DNA of 64,000 nucleotides. Origin: Chitinophagaceae bacterium. Its GTDB lineage: Bacteria > Bacteroidota > Bacteroidia > Chitinophagales > Chitinophagaceae. Both the position numbers and the translations under genes were made by a program. This document shows positions 45,069-53,795 of this stretch, piece after piece (within the stretch, counting starts at the first letter, position 1; each line of letters begins with the position of its first letter). The stretch spans positions 62,001-126,000 of the forward strand of contig JALNZE010000008.1 of NCBI GenBank assembly GCA_023229465.1, written 5' to 3'. Under the pieces are notes generated by a model. It searched no databases and was not told the DNA's origin. It was given only the letters and a program-made list of their open reading frames with translations.

Positions 45069-46031
45069 TTAATTGCTAAAATTATTTAATTCCCTTTTCA
45101 ATAAAATTTCTACTAAATTATACACATTACTATGAGCTTTCCAATTCAATATACTGGAAGCCTTTTCAGGATTTAATAGTACCTGCTTAGCATCACCAGG
45201 GCGGAACAGCGATTTATTTATAATAGTATATTTCTTGTAATCAAGCCCCAGGTGTTTAAAGGAATACTCAATAAATTCCAACAAAGAAATAGATCTGCCG
45301 GTAGCAATAATAAAATCCTCTGGTGTATCTGTATTCAACATTAGATTCATAGCTATACAATATTCTTCCGCTAATCCCCAATCTCTTATGATCTCTGTAT
45401 TACCTACTTCAAGACTGATTTTTTCACCTAAATATATCCGGGCTACCGTATGCAATATTTTTTTTGTAACAAACCTCTCATTTCGAAATTCAGATTCGTG
45501 ATTGGATAAAATTCCGGATACTGCAAACATGCCATAAGATTCCCTGTAATGTTTAACAAACCAAAAAGCAGATGATTTGGCTATTGCATAGGGTGAGTTC
45601 GGCTGAAAGCCGGTTTCTTCGGTTGCCGGTATCAAACAATTCCCAAAGCATTCTGTTGAACATGCATTATAGAATTTTATGCCTGGATTTACAAATCGGA
45701 TTGCCTCTAATAAATTTACTGTAGCAATGGCAACACTTTCCATCGTTATGATAGGTTGTGCAAATGAAAGTCCAACTGAGGTTTGACCCGAAAGATTGTA
45801 TATTTCATCGGGTTCTGCATCATTCAATAATTGAATAATTTCTTTGAAATCCATTAGTGATAGTGACACTATTGGAATTTGGTGAAACAAATTCATTTTT
45901 TTTAATGAACAAAAACCACCATTTGCAACATCTCTTGATGTTCCTATTACACTATAGCCATTATTTATGAGGTGCTTTGCCAAAAATGCTCCGTCCTGAC
46001 CAGATATTCCTATTATTATAGCCTTCTTCAA
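45069..46031 (-). CDS. GDP-mannose 4,6-dehydratase-like SDR (possibly GDP-heptose-specific)
   Basis: The 320-residue protein has GISGQDGAFLAKHL (8-21), STE (125-127), Tyr148 and Lys152 (SPYAIAK) and SNHES (176-180), the hallmarks of the GMD family. It is somewhat shorter than typical GMD (about 345-370). The HddA/GmhA/HddC set in the same operon makes GDP-D-glycero-D-manno-heptose, and GMD-like enzymes of this kind (DmhA/WcbK) act on that compound in Yersinia and Campylobacter. Either GDP-mannose or GDP-heptose could be the substrate. No GMER-like fucose synthase is nearby. Confidence 0.85.
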   Translation of the reverse strand: MKKAIIIGISGQDGAFLAKHLINNGYSVIGTSRDVANGGFCSLKKMNLFHQIPIVSLSLMDFKEIIQLLNDAEPDEIYNLSGQTSVGLSFAQPIITMESVAIATVNLLEAIRFVNPGIKFYNACSTECFGNCLIPATEETGFQPNSPYAIAKSSAFWFVKHYRESYGMFAVSGILSNHESEFRNERFVTKKILHTVARIYLGEKISLEVGNTEIIRDWGLAEEYCIAMNLMLNTDTPEDFIIATGRSISLLEFIEYSFKHLGLDYKKYTIINKSLFRPGDAKQVLLNPEKASSILNWKAHSNVYNLVEILLKRELNNFSN

Positions 46032-46106
46032 TTTTTTGAATATTTATTTTATAGTGGTTATTAAAAATGTTTTATATAGCCAACTTTTATCAAAATATTC
46101 TAAACT

Positions 46107-46952
46107 CTATTTAGATAGCAAAACTCCTACGTTATAAGATTGACCAGTTGATTCTAGATAGCCTTTCCAAAATTTATTAGCACTTTTATCTATTCCACCA
46201 ATTTGCAATTTTTTTTTTGGAGCATTGTCACGCAGCCAATGCATAGCATTATCCAAACCAAAATCGTGATAATATAATATCTCATGGTTTTTAAATCCAG
46301 CTTCAATTCCTAATTTAACTAACGATTCAGCAGTAAAGTAATAGTTATGCACCGTTCGAAAGAAAAATGGCGCATATATATCAAAATGAAGTTTCAGCAT
46401 AACATCATTCAAATTAGGTGTAAACAGTATTAATTTTCCACTATCATTTAGTAATGTAAAAATATTTTTTAGATATTCTAATGGGTTATACGTATGCTCA
46501 ATAACCTGAATAGATAATGCAATATCTGGTTTTATTACGTCAGAGGCAACTGCTTTTTCAACAGATTGGAATACCTCATGCCCTCGTTCCTTAAGTGATG
46601 CGTGATAACCAAGGTAAGGCTCTATACCAATAGTTTTAGAAACCATTCCTTTAACTAAATCCAATAACGATCCGCCACCGCAACCGCAATCAGCAACAAC
46701 GGTACCCCTGTTTATATGCTTTGAAATAAAGCTGAAATAGCCTGCTTGTTCAGAATCATGTAGCTGAAAATAATCTTCAGCCAATGACCCATTATTTACT
46801 AATTCCCGATAGGAACTTGATTCATAATCAATTTGGGGGAAATGATCAAGTAACGCATACCCATATTTATCATCGACTAAAACTTCATAAACCTCATCAG
46901 AAAAATTTCCAAAATGGCCATTCCGGATTTTACCCTTAAATAACTTATTCAT
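46107..46952 (-). CDS. Class I SAM-dependent methyltransferase
   Basis: The 281-residue protein has VADCGCGGGSLL (86-97) as motif I, ALSIQVIEHTYNP and GKLILFTPN. The first 70 residues lack a known domain. It might methylate the glycan or a sugar nucleotide; the target is unknown. It follows the PtmA-like SDR gene by 24 bp. Confidence 0.8.
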   Translation of the reverse strand: MNKLFKGKIRNGHFGNFSDEVYEVLVDDKYGYALLDHFPQIDYESSSYRELVNNGSLAEDYFQLHDSEQAGYFSFISKHINRGTVVADCGCGGGSLLDLVKGMVSKTIGIEPYLGYHASLKERGHEVFQSVEKAVASDVIKPDIALSIQVIEHTYNPLEYLKNIFTLLNDSGKLILFTPNLNDVMLKLHFDIYAPFFFRTVHNYYFTAESLVKLGIEAGFKNHEILYYHDFGLDNAMHWLRDNAPKKKLQIGGIDKSANKFWKGYLESTGQSYNVGVLLSK

Positions 46953-46976
46953 AGTAAATATTTTAAAAATGATTAA

Positions 46977-47789
46977 CTACCAGGCAGTCCACCCCCCATC
47001 TATGATCACTGTTGAACCAGTCATATACTTTGATTCATCAGAGGCCAGAAATTTGAAAACTCCATTTAGTTCATTCACTTCGCACATTCTTCCTATAGGA
47101 GAAAGTTTTGCAAAATTTATTAAAAATTTTTCATCATGATTATTAAATACCCCATGTGGCGCTACCGCATTACATCGGATATTTTTCTTAGCATAAAAAG
47201 TTGCTACATACCTGGTGAAATTCGGAATGAAAGATTTAGAGACAATATAATCTACCGGCTTGAATAAAATACCTGATTCATCACCAAAATCATAAAGGTT
47301 TTGATTGGGTGAAACAAGTGCATAGGTAGATGCAACATTAATAATATTTCCAAAACCCTGACGAAGCATCTGCCTGCAGAATACCTGCGTTGTCAATACG
47401 GTACCTATCGTATTAACTTCAATAGATTTTTTCAGTAAATGAATAGGGTAGTTTTCAAATGAACTCTCATTAATACTCGATTTTCCTGTTTTATCAAATT
47501 TCGCGTCTATTGCGGCATTATTAATCAAAACATCAACTTTACCAAACTTATCGATGGTTTTCTCCAATGAGTTTTTAATACTTTGTTCATCAGTAATATC
47601 AATATCCACTACAAGAAAATCAGTGCTATTAAAACCCTCTTTTTCCAGTTCCATTGCAATAGCCTTGACCCTATCTTTCTGAATATCAGCCAAAACAACT
47701 TTAGCTCTGTTATTCAGGAAGTTTTTTGAGATCGAAAATCCGATCAATCCAAAAGCACCCGTTATAAACACAACCTTATCTTCAACCAT
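46977..47789 (-). CDS. PtmA-like short-chain dehydrogenase/reductase
   Basis: The 270-residue classical SDR has TGAFGLIG (10-17), NNAAID, NVASTYALVSPN, the Tyr/Lys pair in DYIVSKSF and a C-terminal GSTVIIDGGWTAW. The sequence style and the neighbours (CMP-sugar synthetase, Gfo/Idh proteins, NeuB fusion) match PtmA, an oxidoreductase of the legionaminic-acid-type flagellin glycosylation loci of Campylobacter. The reaction is not fixed by sequence. It overlaps the upstream Gfo/Idh gene by 8 bp. Confidence 0.8.
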   Translation of the reverse strand: MVEDKVVFITGAFGLIGFSISKNFLNNRAKVVLADIQKDRVKAIAMELEKEGFNSTDFLVVDIDITDEQSIKNSLEKTIDKFGKVDVLINNAAIDAKFDKTGKSSINESSFENYPIHLLKKSIEVNTIGTVLTTQVFCRQMLRQGFGNIINVASTYALVSPNQNLYDFGDESGILFKPVDYIVSKSFIPNFTRYVATFYAKKNIRCNAVAPHGVFNNHDEKFLINFAKLSPIGRMCEVNELNGVFKFLASDESKYMTGSTVIIDGGWTAW

Positions 47790-48783
47790 TTTTCCAGTTT
47801 TCCTTTTTGCAAATATTTAAAATCACTTCAGATTCATCAACTGCCTGAATGGAATCTTTTATGTTAAAATCTGTGGTTTTCTTAAAGAACGCTACCAGTT
47901 CATCAATAAAAAGTTCATTCCGTTCAAACTTATCAGCTTTCAGCACTTTCTCCTTCCTCCCAGTTATTATTGTTAATGATGCCAGCAGATAATCAAAACG
48001 GATGTTTGCATCATCAAATATAAATTCAATATATCGTTCATGATGTTTGGAATAATAGTCCAGATGCGAATGCCCCGTACCGCCATTCGCATATTGGTAG
48101 ATAATATCACAACCACTTTCTACATCTATTTTCAGCTTGCTTCTGAAATTTTTGACATTTTTTGTCTGGCATACTTTGGATCCCGTTATCCAGTTTACAA
48201 TATCAATATCATGCGAAAGCGTTAATGCTACTCCTCCTCCCAATTCCTTCCGCGCAGCATAGGATTTCCTGTAATCTTCCCATGGATGCCAGTCGGGGAG
48301 AAATTCCCCCCATTTGCTTGAAAACGAAATCAGGTTACCATAAGTTTTATTCTCAACAATCTGCTTTACCTTTCTTAACAGTGGATGGTACCGTAACATA
48401 TACGCCACCACTACCAGTTTTCTATTCCTGCCTATTTCTTTTCTGAGTCGTTCAATACCTGCTTTGCTATCAGACAATGGCTTTTCAATTAACAGATGTG
48501 AACCTACTTGTAAACACCGGATAGCCTGTGTCATATGCATAGAAGTAGGACTGCAAATAATAGTGGCATAAATAGCTAATTTGCCAACTTCCTTCCAGTT
48601 TGCAACAACAACAATTTTCTGTCCGTTAATAACCAGATTATCACTTCTTTTATGTCTGAAAACAAAAACATTTTTGAATCCCAAAGAAACCAGGTTAGTC
48701 ATATGTCTGACACCAATTGAACCAGCGCCTATAACCAGTATATTTTTCTGAAGAATCTGCTTATGCAAACTTGATACACTCAT
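47782..48783 (-). CDS. Gfo/Idh/MocA-family oxidoreductase (nonulosonate module)
   Basis: The 333-residue protein has VIGAGSIGVRHM (18-29), IEKPLSDSK with the conserved Lys and GGGVALTLSHDIDIVNW in the C-terminal domain. It overlaps the CMP-sugar synthetase gene upstream by 23 bp and the SDR downstream by 8 bp, so all three are coupled. Comparable proteins (PtmF-like) occur in legionaminic acid loci. Confidence 0.82.
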   Translation of the reverse strand: MSVSSLHKQILQKNILVIGAGSIGVRHMTNLVSLGFKNVFVFRHKRSDNLVINGQKIVVVANWKEVGKLAIYATIICSPTSMHMTQAIRCLQVGSHLLIEKPLSDSKAGIERLRKEIGRNRKLVVVAYMLRYHPLLRKVKQIVENKTYGNLISFSSKWGEFLPDWHPWEDYRKSYAARKELGGGVALTLSHDIDIVNWITGSKVCQTKNVKNFRSKLKIDVESGCDIIYQYANGGTGHSHLDYYSKHHERYIEFIFDDANIRFDYLLASLTIITGRKEKVLKADKFERNELFIDELVAFFKKTTDFNIKDSIQAVDESEVILNICKKENWKNG

Positions 48784-49483
48784 TATTTTCCATATATAAT
48801 TCAGCTACTGCAAAATCCCCCAGCGTATCAATGTCTATGGCAAACTCCTTATCAACATAATAGGGTAGAATATTTTTCCCGGTCATACTCCTTTTCTCAA
48901 CAATTGTATCGTAACGTATCACATCAAGGTATCCAATCTGCCAGTATTTTTTAGGTAGTTGCTGTCTTGCTTGATTAAAGGGTTCAAATATTTCATCCTG
49001 TTCAATTAATGGAATCATCGGTTCGTCGAAATTATTTATCGTCCACATTTTGTAGGGAGTAACAGGTGCTTCAGTAACAATTCTGAGACTATCACAACCC
49101 GAACGAGTCAGTTTCTCTATAGATGCTGTGATATGCTCCACCTTTCTAACAGGGGAAGTTGGTCTTAACTGGACAACATAATCTGGTTTATAATTTTCGT
49201 TTCCTTTCAACCATCTTAACATGTGATCAAAGACTTCAAAATCTGAACTAAAATCCTGGGCATATTCAGCTGGTCGTAGTGTTGGAATATCTGCGCCATA
49301 TCTGGTAGATACACTGGCGATCTCTTCATCATCAGTAGAAACAATTACCCTGCTTATCAAAGGAACTTTCTGAGCTGCCAGAATGCTGTATGAAATAAGC
49401 GGATAGCCAAGTAGGGGCCGGATGTTTTTACCAGGTAACCCTTTACTTCCCCCTCTTGCAGGTATAATTGCGAGAATTTCCAT
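48761..49483 (-). CDS. CMP-acylneuraminate/nonulosonate cytidylyltransferase-family protein
   Basis: The 240-residue protein has IPARGGSKGLPGKNIRPL (7-24), the CTP-binding loop of the NeuA family, then VSTDDEEIA and LRPTSPVR, and ends with FAIDIDTLGDF, which supplies the metal-binding Asp pair. It would activate a nonulosonic acid, or a related sugar as for PtmB, as the CMP derivative. The NeuB fusion two genes upstream supports this. Confidence 0.88.
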   Translation of the reverse strand: MEILAIIPARGGSKGLPGKNIRPLLGYPLISYSILAAQKVPLISRVIVSTDDEEIASVSTRYGADIPTLRPAEYAQDFSSDFEVFDHMLRWLKGNENYKPDYVVQLRPTSPVRKVEHITASIEKLTRSGCDSLRIVTEAPVTPYKMWTINNFDEPMIPLIEQDEIFEPFNQARQQLPKKYWQIGYLDVIRYDTIVEKRSMTGKNILPYYVDKEFAIDIDTLGDFAVAELYMENNECIKFA

Positions 49484-49553
49484 TTCTTAAACCTATTTAA
49501 TCAACTATTTTAAGGCTACAAACTTAGCAATTGCATTATAGCATTGTTAAGCA

Positions 49554-50558
49554 CTATGTAATCGGCAGATGTGTAACAGTAGTATTATTAATCAAATTAT
49601 ACTCCCTTAGCAGGGCCCCTACAAACAGTTTATGATTTGTATAAGCCTCTGCATATTTGGGAAGTCCGCAATAATTCGTGCTAAATAATGAGGTAGTCAA
49701 ATCAGCCGTTAGTTCATTTTGAAATTTTAAATTAAATGGAACTATCTCAACAGAATTGTCTTCTTCTTTGCTACAAAAAAAAGCACAGGAATTTACACTC
49801 TCTCTAATCACGATATTTTCAAACCCGGTTGAAATATTAATATAAATCTTTTTAAAAGTGTTTGGAATACCTTTTTCCTGTCTTGTTGAAATTAAATTTA
49901 TAAATGTTCCATTTTTAAATTTTCCATTAACAGAACCTGTAAATTCAACATAACCGGCTCTTTTACTGTTTAATATACCCCTGTCAACGAGATTGGCCTC
50001 CATCATTGACAAATCAGAATTAATTAAAAAAGAAATCGTATCGATAAAATGCAGGGAATTACAGCCCAATCCCCAGTCTTCTCCAAATACAAAAACAGAA
50101 TCAATAGAAGTAAGCCCGTTTATCCTAGACTTGAGATTATTATAAAATGAGGATTCCCTTCTTGGATGATTAACCCAGAACTGGCAAGGGCTGTTTATAC
50201 TTACCAATTCATTAACATACTCATATTCATTTAAAGACTGAAACAATACTTTCTCTAAAATGATATTCTCTACAGATGCATGAGCAAGTAATTGTTTCAA
50301 AACAGGATACCGGACATTGGAACTTGTAGATATAATTACTATGTTTATCTCATGCGGTATGAATCCCCAGTCATTTGTAAATACAACATCATGATCGTGT
50401 TCAACCTCAGACTCTCTTAATTTGCAGTTTGCAAGTGATAGTTCAGAAGAGTCTAAAACATAAACGGTCTGTTTCACCTTACATTTCAGCACACCCTGCA
50501 AATGTCTGCTACCAAGTTGTCCTGCCCCAATAATTAAAGTTATTTTACTACCGCTCAT
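49554..50558 (-). CDS. Divergent Gfo/Idh-like oxidoreductase
   Basis: The 334-residue protein has IIGAGQLGSRHLQG (9-22) for NAD(P) and GLGCNSLHFIDTIS in the second domain, but ILEKVLFQS in place of the usual EKP segment. The family Lys is kept; the following Pro is lost. It starts in a 1-bp overlap (TAATG) with the stop of the NeuB fusion, the tightest coupling in the module, so it probably acts on the product or substrate of that protein. Confidence 0.75.
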   Translation of the reverse strand: MSGSKITLIIGAGQLGSRHLQGVLKCKVKQTVYVLDSSELSLANCKLRESEVEHDHDVVFTNDWGFIPHEINIVIISTSSNVRYPVLKQLLAHASVENIILEKVLFQSLNEYEYVNELVSINSPCQFWVNHPRRESSFYNNLKSRINGLTSIDSVFVFGEDWGLGCNSLHFIDTISFLINSDLSMMEANLVDRGILNSKRAGYVEFTGSVNGKFKNGTFINLISTRQEKGIPNTFKKIYINISTGFENIVIRESVNSCAFFCSKEEDNSVEIVPFNLKFQNELTADLTTSLFSTNYCGLPKYAEAYTNHKLFVGALLREYNLINNTTVTHLPIT

Positions 50559-52804
50559 TAAAAATATTTCTCAAGTTTCTGCAAAGCAAGCCAGAATCCT
50601 TCACCCGCATTTTTATGCCCCTGCCATATTTCAGGTATAAATGAAGCTTCAGGACACATTTTATCAAGTTGTTCCGCCAGGTAGAAAAAGTCTATTTCTC
50701 CATCACCAATCTGCAAGCCCTCACCATCAACTCCTTTCGCATCAGCAATATGTAAATGTGCTGCATAAGGGGCTACTTTTTGTACAAAATCATTGAATGA
50801 CAGATCAAGTTCGTTACATGTCAATTTAGAGTGACTGATATCAAAACAAAGCCGAAGATTGTTCTTTTTGCAAAAATCAACGGTATCTTCAGCAGTCACA
50901 AAAAGATTCAAGTATAACTGACCTCCAAAATACCATGGATAAGGTGGCAATGTCTGTCCAATGACTTCTACTCCATCTGTATCAAGTTCCCGTAAACTAT
51001 CTGCCATCAAAGTATACCTGATCTCCTGTTCTGCCTTTGAAATCAATCCGTCTGTGCTGAAACCACCAAGACTTACTACTATCAGGGGTTTATGGGCCTT
51101 ATTAAAATACCTTTTCAATTTCCTGGTAATATCAATAGTCTTTTGAAGTTCAACGATAGATCTACATCGATGATTTTCATCAGGGTTCGACAGATCTAAT
51201 AAGAAGTCTCCTTCAAAGGTATCCGGGCTATGTACCACGAGGTTAAGATCGTATTTTTCAAAAAAATTTTTATCCACATCATAATAGAGATCTTTATAGC
51301 TGAGATGAAATTCAATAAAATCCGGATTTACATCCTTCATTAATTCTTTATAATCATGAAATCTTACAGCAACTCCCCATGGTCGTCTGAATCTATAATG
51401 CTTTCTATACACAAATAGACTGGTTACATCTGTTTCATAAAAAAAATCTCCAACATCAAAATTCCTACTGGCTACTTTGCCAATCAATTCTTTCTTTTTA
51501 TTGGGCTGTAATCCTTTCCCAGGAGCTTTAACAACAATCATATCTTCAGAAATGATTTGCCCCATTTTAATCATTTTCCCAGCGACTAAACTTTTTGCCA
51601 AAGTATTTCTATTCATTAGCTCCCCCTGCGTTGGTATCCTTCCATTAGTAGTACCTAATGACTGCTCTATGTCTTTAATTTTTTGAACCATCTCTTTCAA
51701 CTCCTCAGGCAATAAACTAACCTTATGGTCATTCCCTTCCATGTTTTTATCAAGTGTGAAATGCTTTTCAACAACTTTAGCTCCTAAAGCGATTGAAGCT
51801 AAAACAACATGATACCCTCTTTCATGACCAGAATAACCAACAAAACAATCACCCAAATCTTTTAAACGTTGTATATATTTCAAATTTACATCTTTATAGG
51901 GGGTTGGGTATGTAGAGTTGCACTGTAGTAAAATAAATTTAGCAGAGTGCTTTTTAAGGATTTTTACTGATTCAATGATCTCAAGCTCGGAACACATTCC
52001 TGTGGAACAAATAAGCGTTTTACCGGTTTTTGCAAGTTCCTTTAAAAAATCGTGATTCGTAAAATCAGCAGATGCTACTTTATACGCATCCATTCCATAT
52101 TTTTCTAAGGACTCCAGACTTAATGAATCCCAAGGTGTACACATAGGAATTACTCCACAGGATTTACAATAGTCGAATGCTTTATACATATCATCATCGG
52201 TAAGTTGAAACTTAGCTAACAGATCTAATACATATTGAGAACCTAGATCTTCCTTAATATCATCAGAATTACCCTTATTTAAATAAAGAGATGACATATT
52301 TCGCATTTGAAACTTAACGCAGTCAACTCCTGTATCAGCAGCTAATTTAATCATCTCAAACGCCCGCTCTAATGAACCGTTATGATTTAACCCAATTTCC
52401 GCAATAATAAAACATGGTGAAGTTTCGGTAACTAAAAAATTAGCGATCCCTATATTCGCAGTTTTGAATTCTGCTACAGCTACAATCCTCCTTTTTTCAT
52501 CAACTATTGGGACAAACTTTCTTTCACTTGATAATTTTGCTTCAATCAAATCATTGCTTTCTGAATTAAATGCAAACTGAAAGTCTTTTCTACACACTGT
52601 TGAGACGTGGATATTTAAATCAATCTGGGCTTGTTCCAAAGACCACCGTCTGTAATCGCCGTCCGTTAATACTCCCTCCAATACCCCACCTTCATCAACA
52701 ACCAGCACATATCCATTATGATTTTGGTCAATAACTTTAAGCGCTTCTTTAATTGTAGCAAAATCTGGAACTAAATATTGCTTTATATTTTTATTAATTA
52801 TCAT
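50558..52804 (-). CDS. CBS - NeuB - SAF - TIM-barrel fusion (nonulosonic acid synthase-like)
   Basis: The 748-residue protein has four parts. Residues 1-118 are a CBS-domain pair (VLEGVLTDGDYRRW, FVPIVDEKRRIVAV). About 130-385 is a NeuB/PseI/LegI-type synthase with EIGLNHNGS (136-144), QCNSTYP (294-300), GYSGHERG (323-330) and EKHFT (346-350). About 398-455 is a SAF/antifreeze-like domain (RNTLAKSLVA, GKGLQP). About 470-748 is a xylose-isomerase-like TIM barrel with VHSPDTFEG, FDISHSKL and HIADAKG. NeuB enzymes condense phosphoenolpyruvate with a 6-carbon sugar to give a 9-carbon acid. The extra barrel could supply or isomerise the sugar substrate, and the CBS pair may sense nucleotides. This is larger than stand-alone NeuB (about 335-350). 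Confidence 0.88.
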   Translation of the reverse strand: MIINKNIKQYLVPDFATIKEALKVIDQNHNGYVLVVDEGGVLEGVLTDGDYRRWSLEQAQIDLNIHVSTVCRKDFQFAFNSESNDLIEAKLSSERKFVPIVDEKRRIVAVAEFKTANIGIANFLVTETSPCFIIAEIGLNHNGSLERAFEMIKLAADTGVDCVKFQMRNMSSLYLNKGNSDDIKEDLGSQYVLDLLAKFQLTDDDMYKAFDYCKSCGVIPMCTPWDSLSLESLEKYGMDAYKVASADFTNHDFLKELAKTGKTLICSTGMCSELEIIESVKILKKHSAKFILLQCNSTYPTPYKDVNLKYIQRLKDLGDCFVGYSGHERGYHVVLASIALGAKVVEKHFTLDKNMEGNDHKVSLLPEELKEMVQKIKDIEQSLGTTNGRIPTQGELMNRNTLAKSLVAGKMIKMGQIISEDMIVVKAPGKGLQPNKKKELIGKVASRNFDVGDFFYETDVTSLFVYRKHYRFRRPWGVAVRFHDYKELMKDVNPDFIEFHLSYKDLYYDVDKNFFEKYDLNLVVHSPDTFEGDFLLDLSNPDENHRCRSIVELQKTIDITRKLKRYFNKAHKPLIVVSLGGFSTDGLISKAEQEIRYTLMADSLRELDTDGVEVIGQTLPPYPWYFGGQLYLNLFVTAEDTVDFCKKNNLRLCFDISHSKLTCNELDLSFNDFVQKVAPYAAHLHIADAKGVDGEGLQIGDGEIDFFYLAEQLDKMCPEASFIPEIWQGHKNAGEGFWLALQKLEKYF

Positions 52805-52838
52805 GATAACTGTCTTTTAGTATTAAGATTGTATCTTA

Positions 52839-53774
52839 CTAATTGTATATTAGTTCTATCATTTGCATCGTTTGTACCGCATCATCTATTGTAGGCAAAA
52901 TTGTGTCTTGATTATGAACTGCATTTACAGCTAATTGAGCCTGTACTCTTAAGCCAGGTTTAAATCGGTCATCCAAATTATCAAGATAAATGTTATTTCT
53001 TTTTCGATTTCCATAATCCTGCCTGGTTGCAACCTCCAAAGGACTCATATCCCATCTCGCTTTGGGTGTAATAATACTAACAGCCCATGGGCTGGGAGCA
53101 TTCCAGATAGCTTCATATAAACCAATATCTCCTGAGTCAAACTCAAGCTTCGCAACAACGTACTTCGGATTCAAAGGATCCCAACAAATTACAGGACTAA
53201 CCGATTTTAATTTTCCCCGGCAGAATATTGAAAAATAATCTACCATATGAATTGAATTTGCATACATCCAGTTATCAATTATTTTTTGGGGATGGCCAAT
53301 TCGTGAGGGATCTTTCATATCTTCTTGGTCACACACTTTTACAATACGCAAACAATTCTGATCTTTAAGCTGATCTAAAACTGCTCGTGTTGAACTAAAA
53401 TGCCTTCTGTTTAGGGCAACATATACACGTGCCTGATTTTGGATTGCCTTACTTTGTATAAAAAGTGCTTCTTCTAAATTATGCCCAGGAGGTTTTTCAA
53501 TTAAACAAATCCACGGAAATTTGAAACATTCAATACTTACCTCACCAATGGATGGTACAGAAGCAGTAATTACAACAATGTCTGCATGTGTTTTATCAAA
53601 TAATCCCTGAACAGTTTCTGCGACTGTACTAATACCAAATTCTAAAGCCAATGCTTGGGCTTTAATTGTAGTTCTACTACATATACCACTAACCACGGCC
53701 CCTTCAATATCTTTAAAAGCACGGATATGTTCTTTAGCCATATACCCAGCTCCGATTATTGCTATTTTGACCAT
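52839..53774 (-). CDS. Gfo/Idh/MocA-family oxidoreductase
   Basis: The 311-residue protein has IIGAGYMAKEHIRAF (6-20), LIEKPPGHN and a NSIHMVDYF segment with the family His. It is the fourth such enzyme in the locus and lies just before the NeuB fusion in transcription order (34 bp gap). A role in making the sugar precursor of the nonulosonate is possible. Confidence 0.82.
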   Translation of the reverse strand: MVKIAIIGAGYMAKEHIRAFKDIEGAVVSGICSRTTIKAQALALEFGISTVAETVQGLFDKTHADIVVITASVPSIGEVSIECFKFPWICLIEKPPGHNLEEALFIQSKAIQNQARVYVALNRRHFSSTRAVLDQLKDQNCLRIVKVCDQEDMKDPSRIGHPQKIIDNWMYANSIHMVDYFSIFCRGKLKSVSPVICWDPLNPKYVVAKLEFDSGDIGLYEAIWNAPSPWAVSIITPKARWDMSPLEVATRQDYGNRKRNNIYLDNLDDRFKPGLRVQAQLAVNAVHNQDTILPTIDDAVQTMQMIELIYN

Positions 53775-53795
53775 TAAAAATATTTCCTCATTTAC

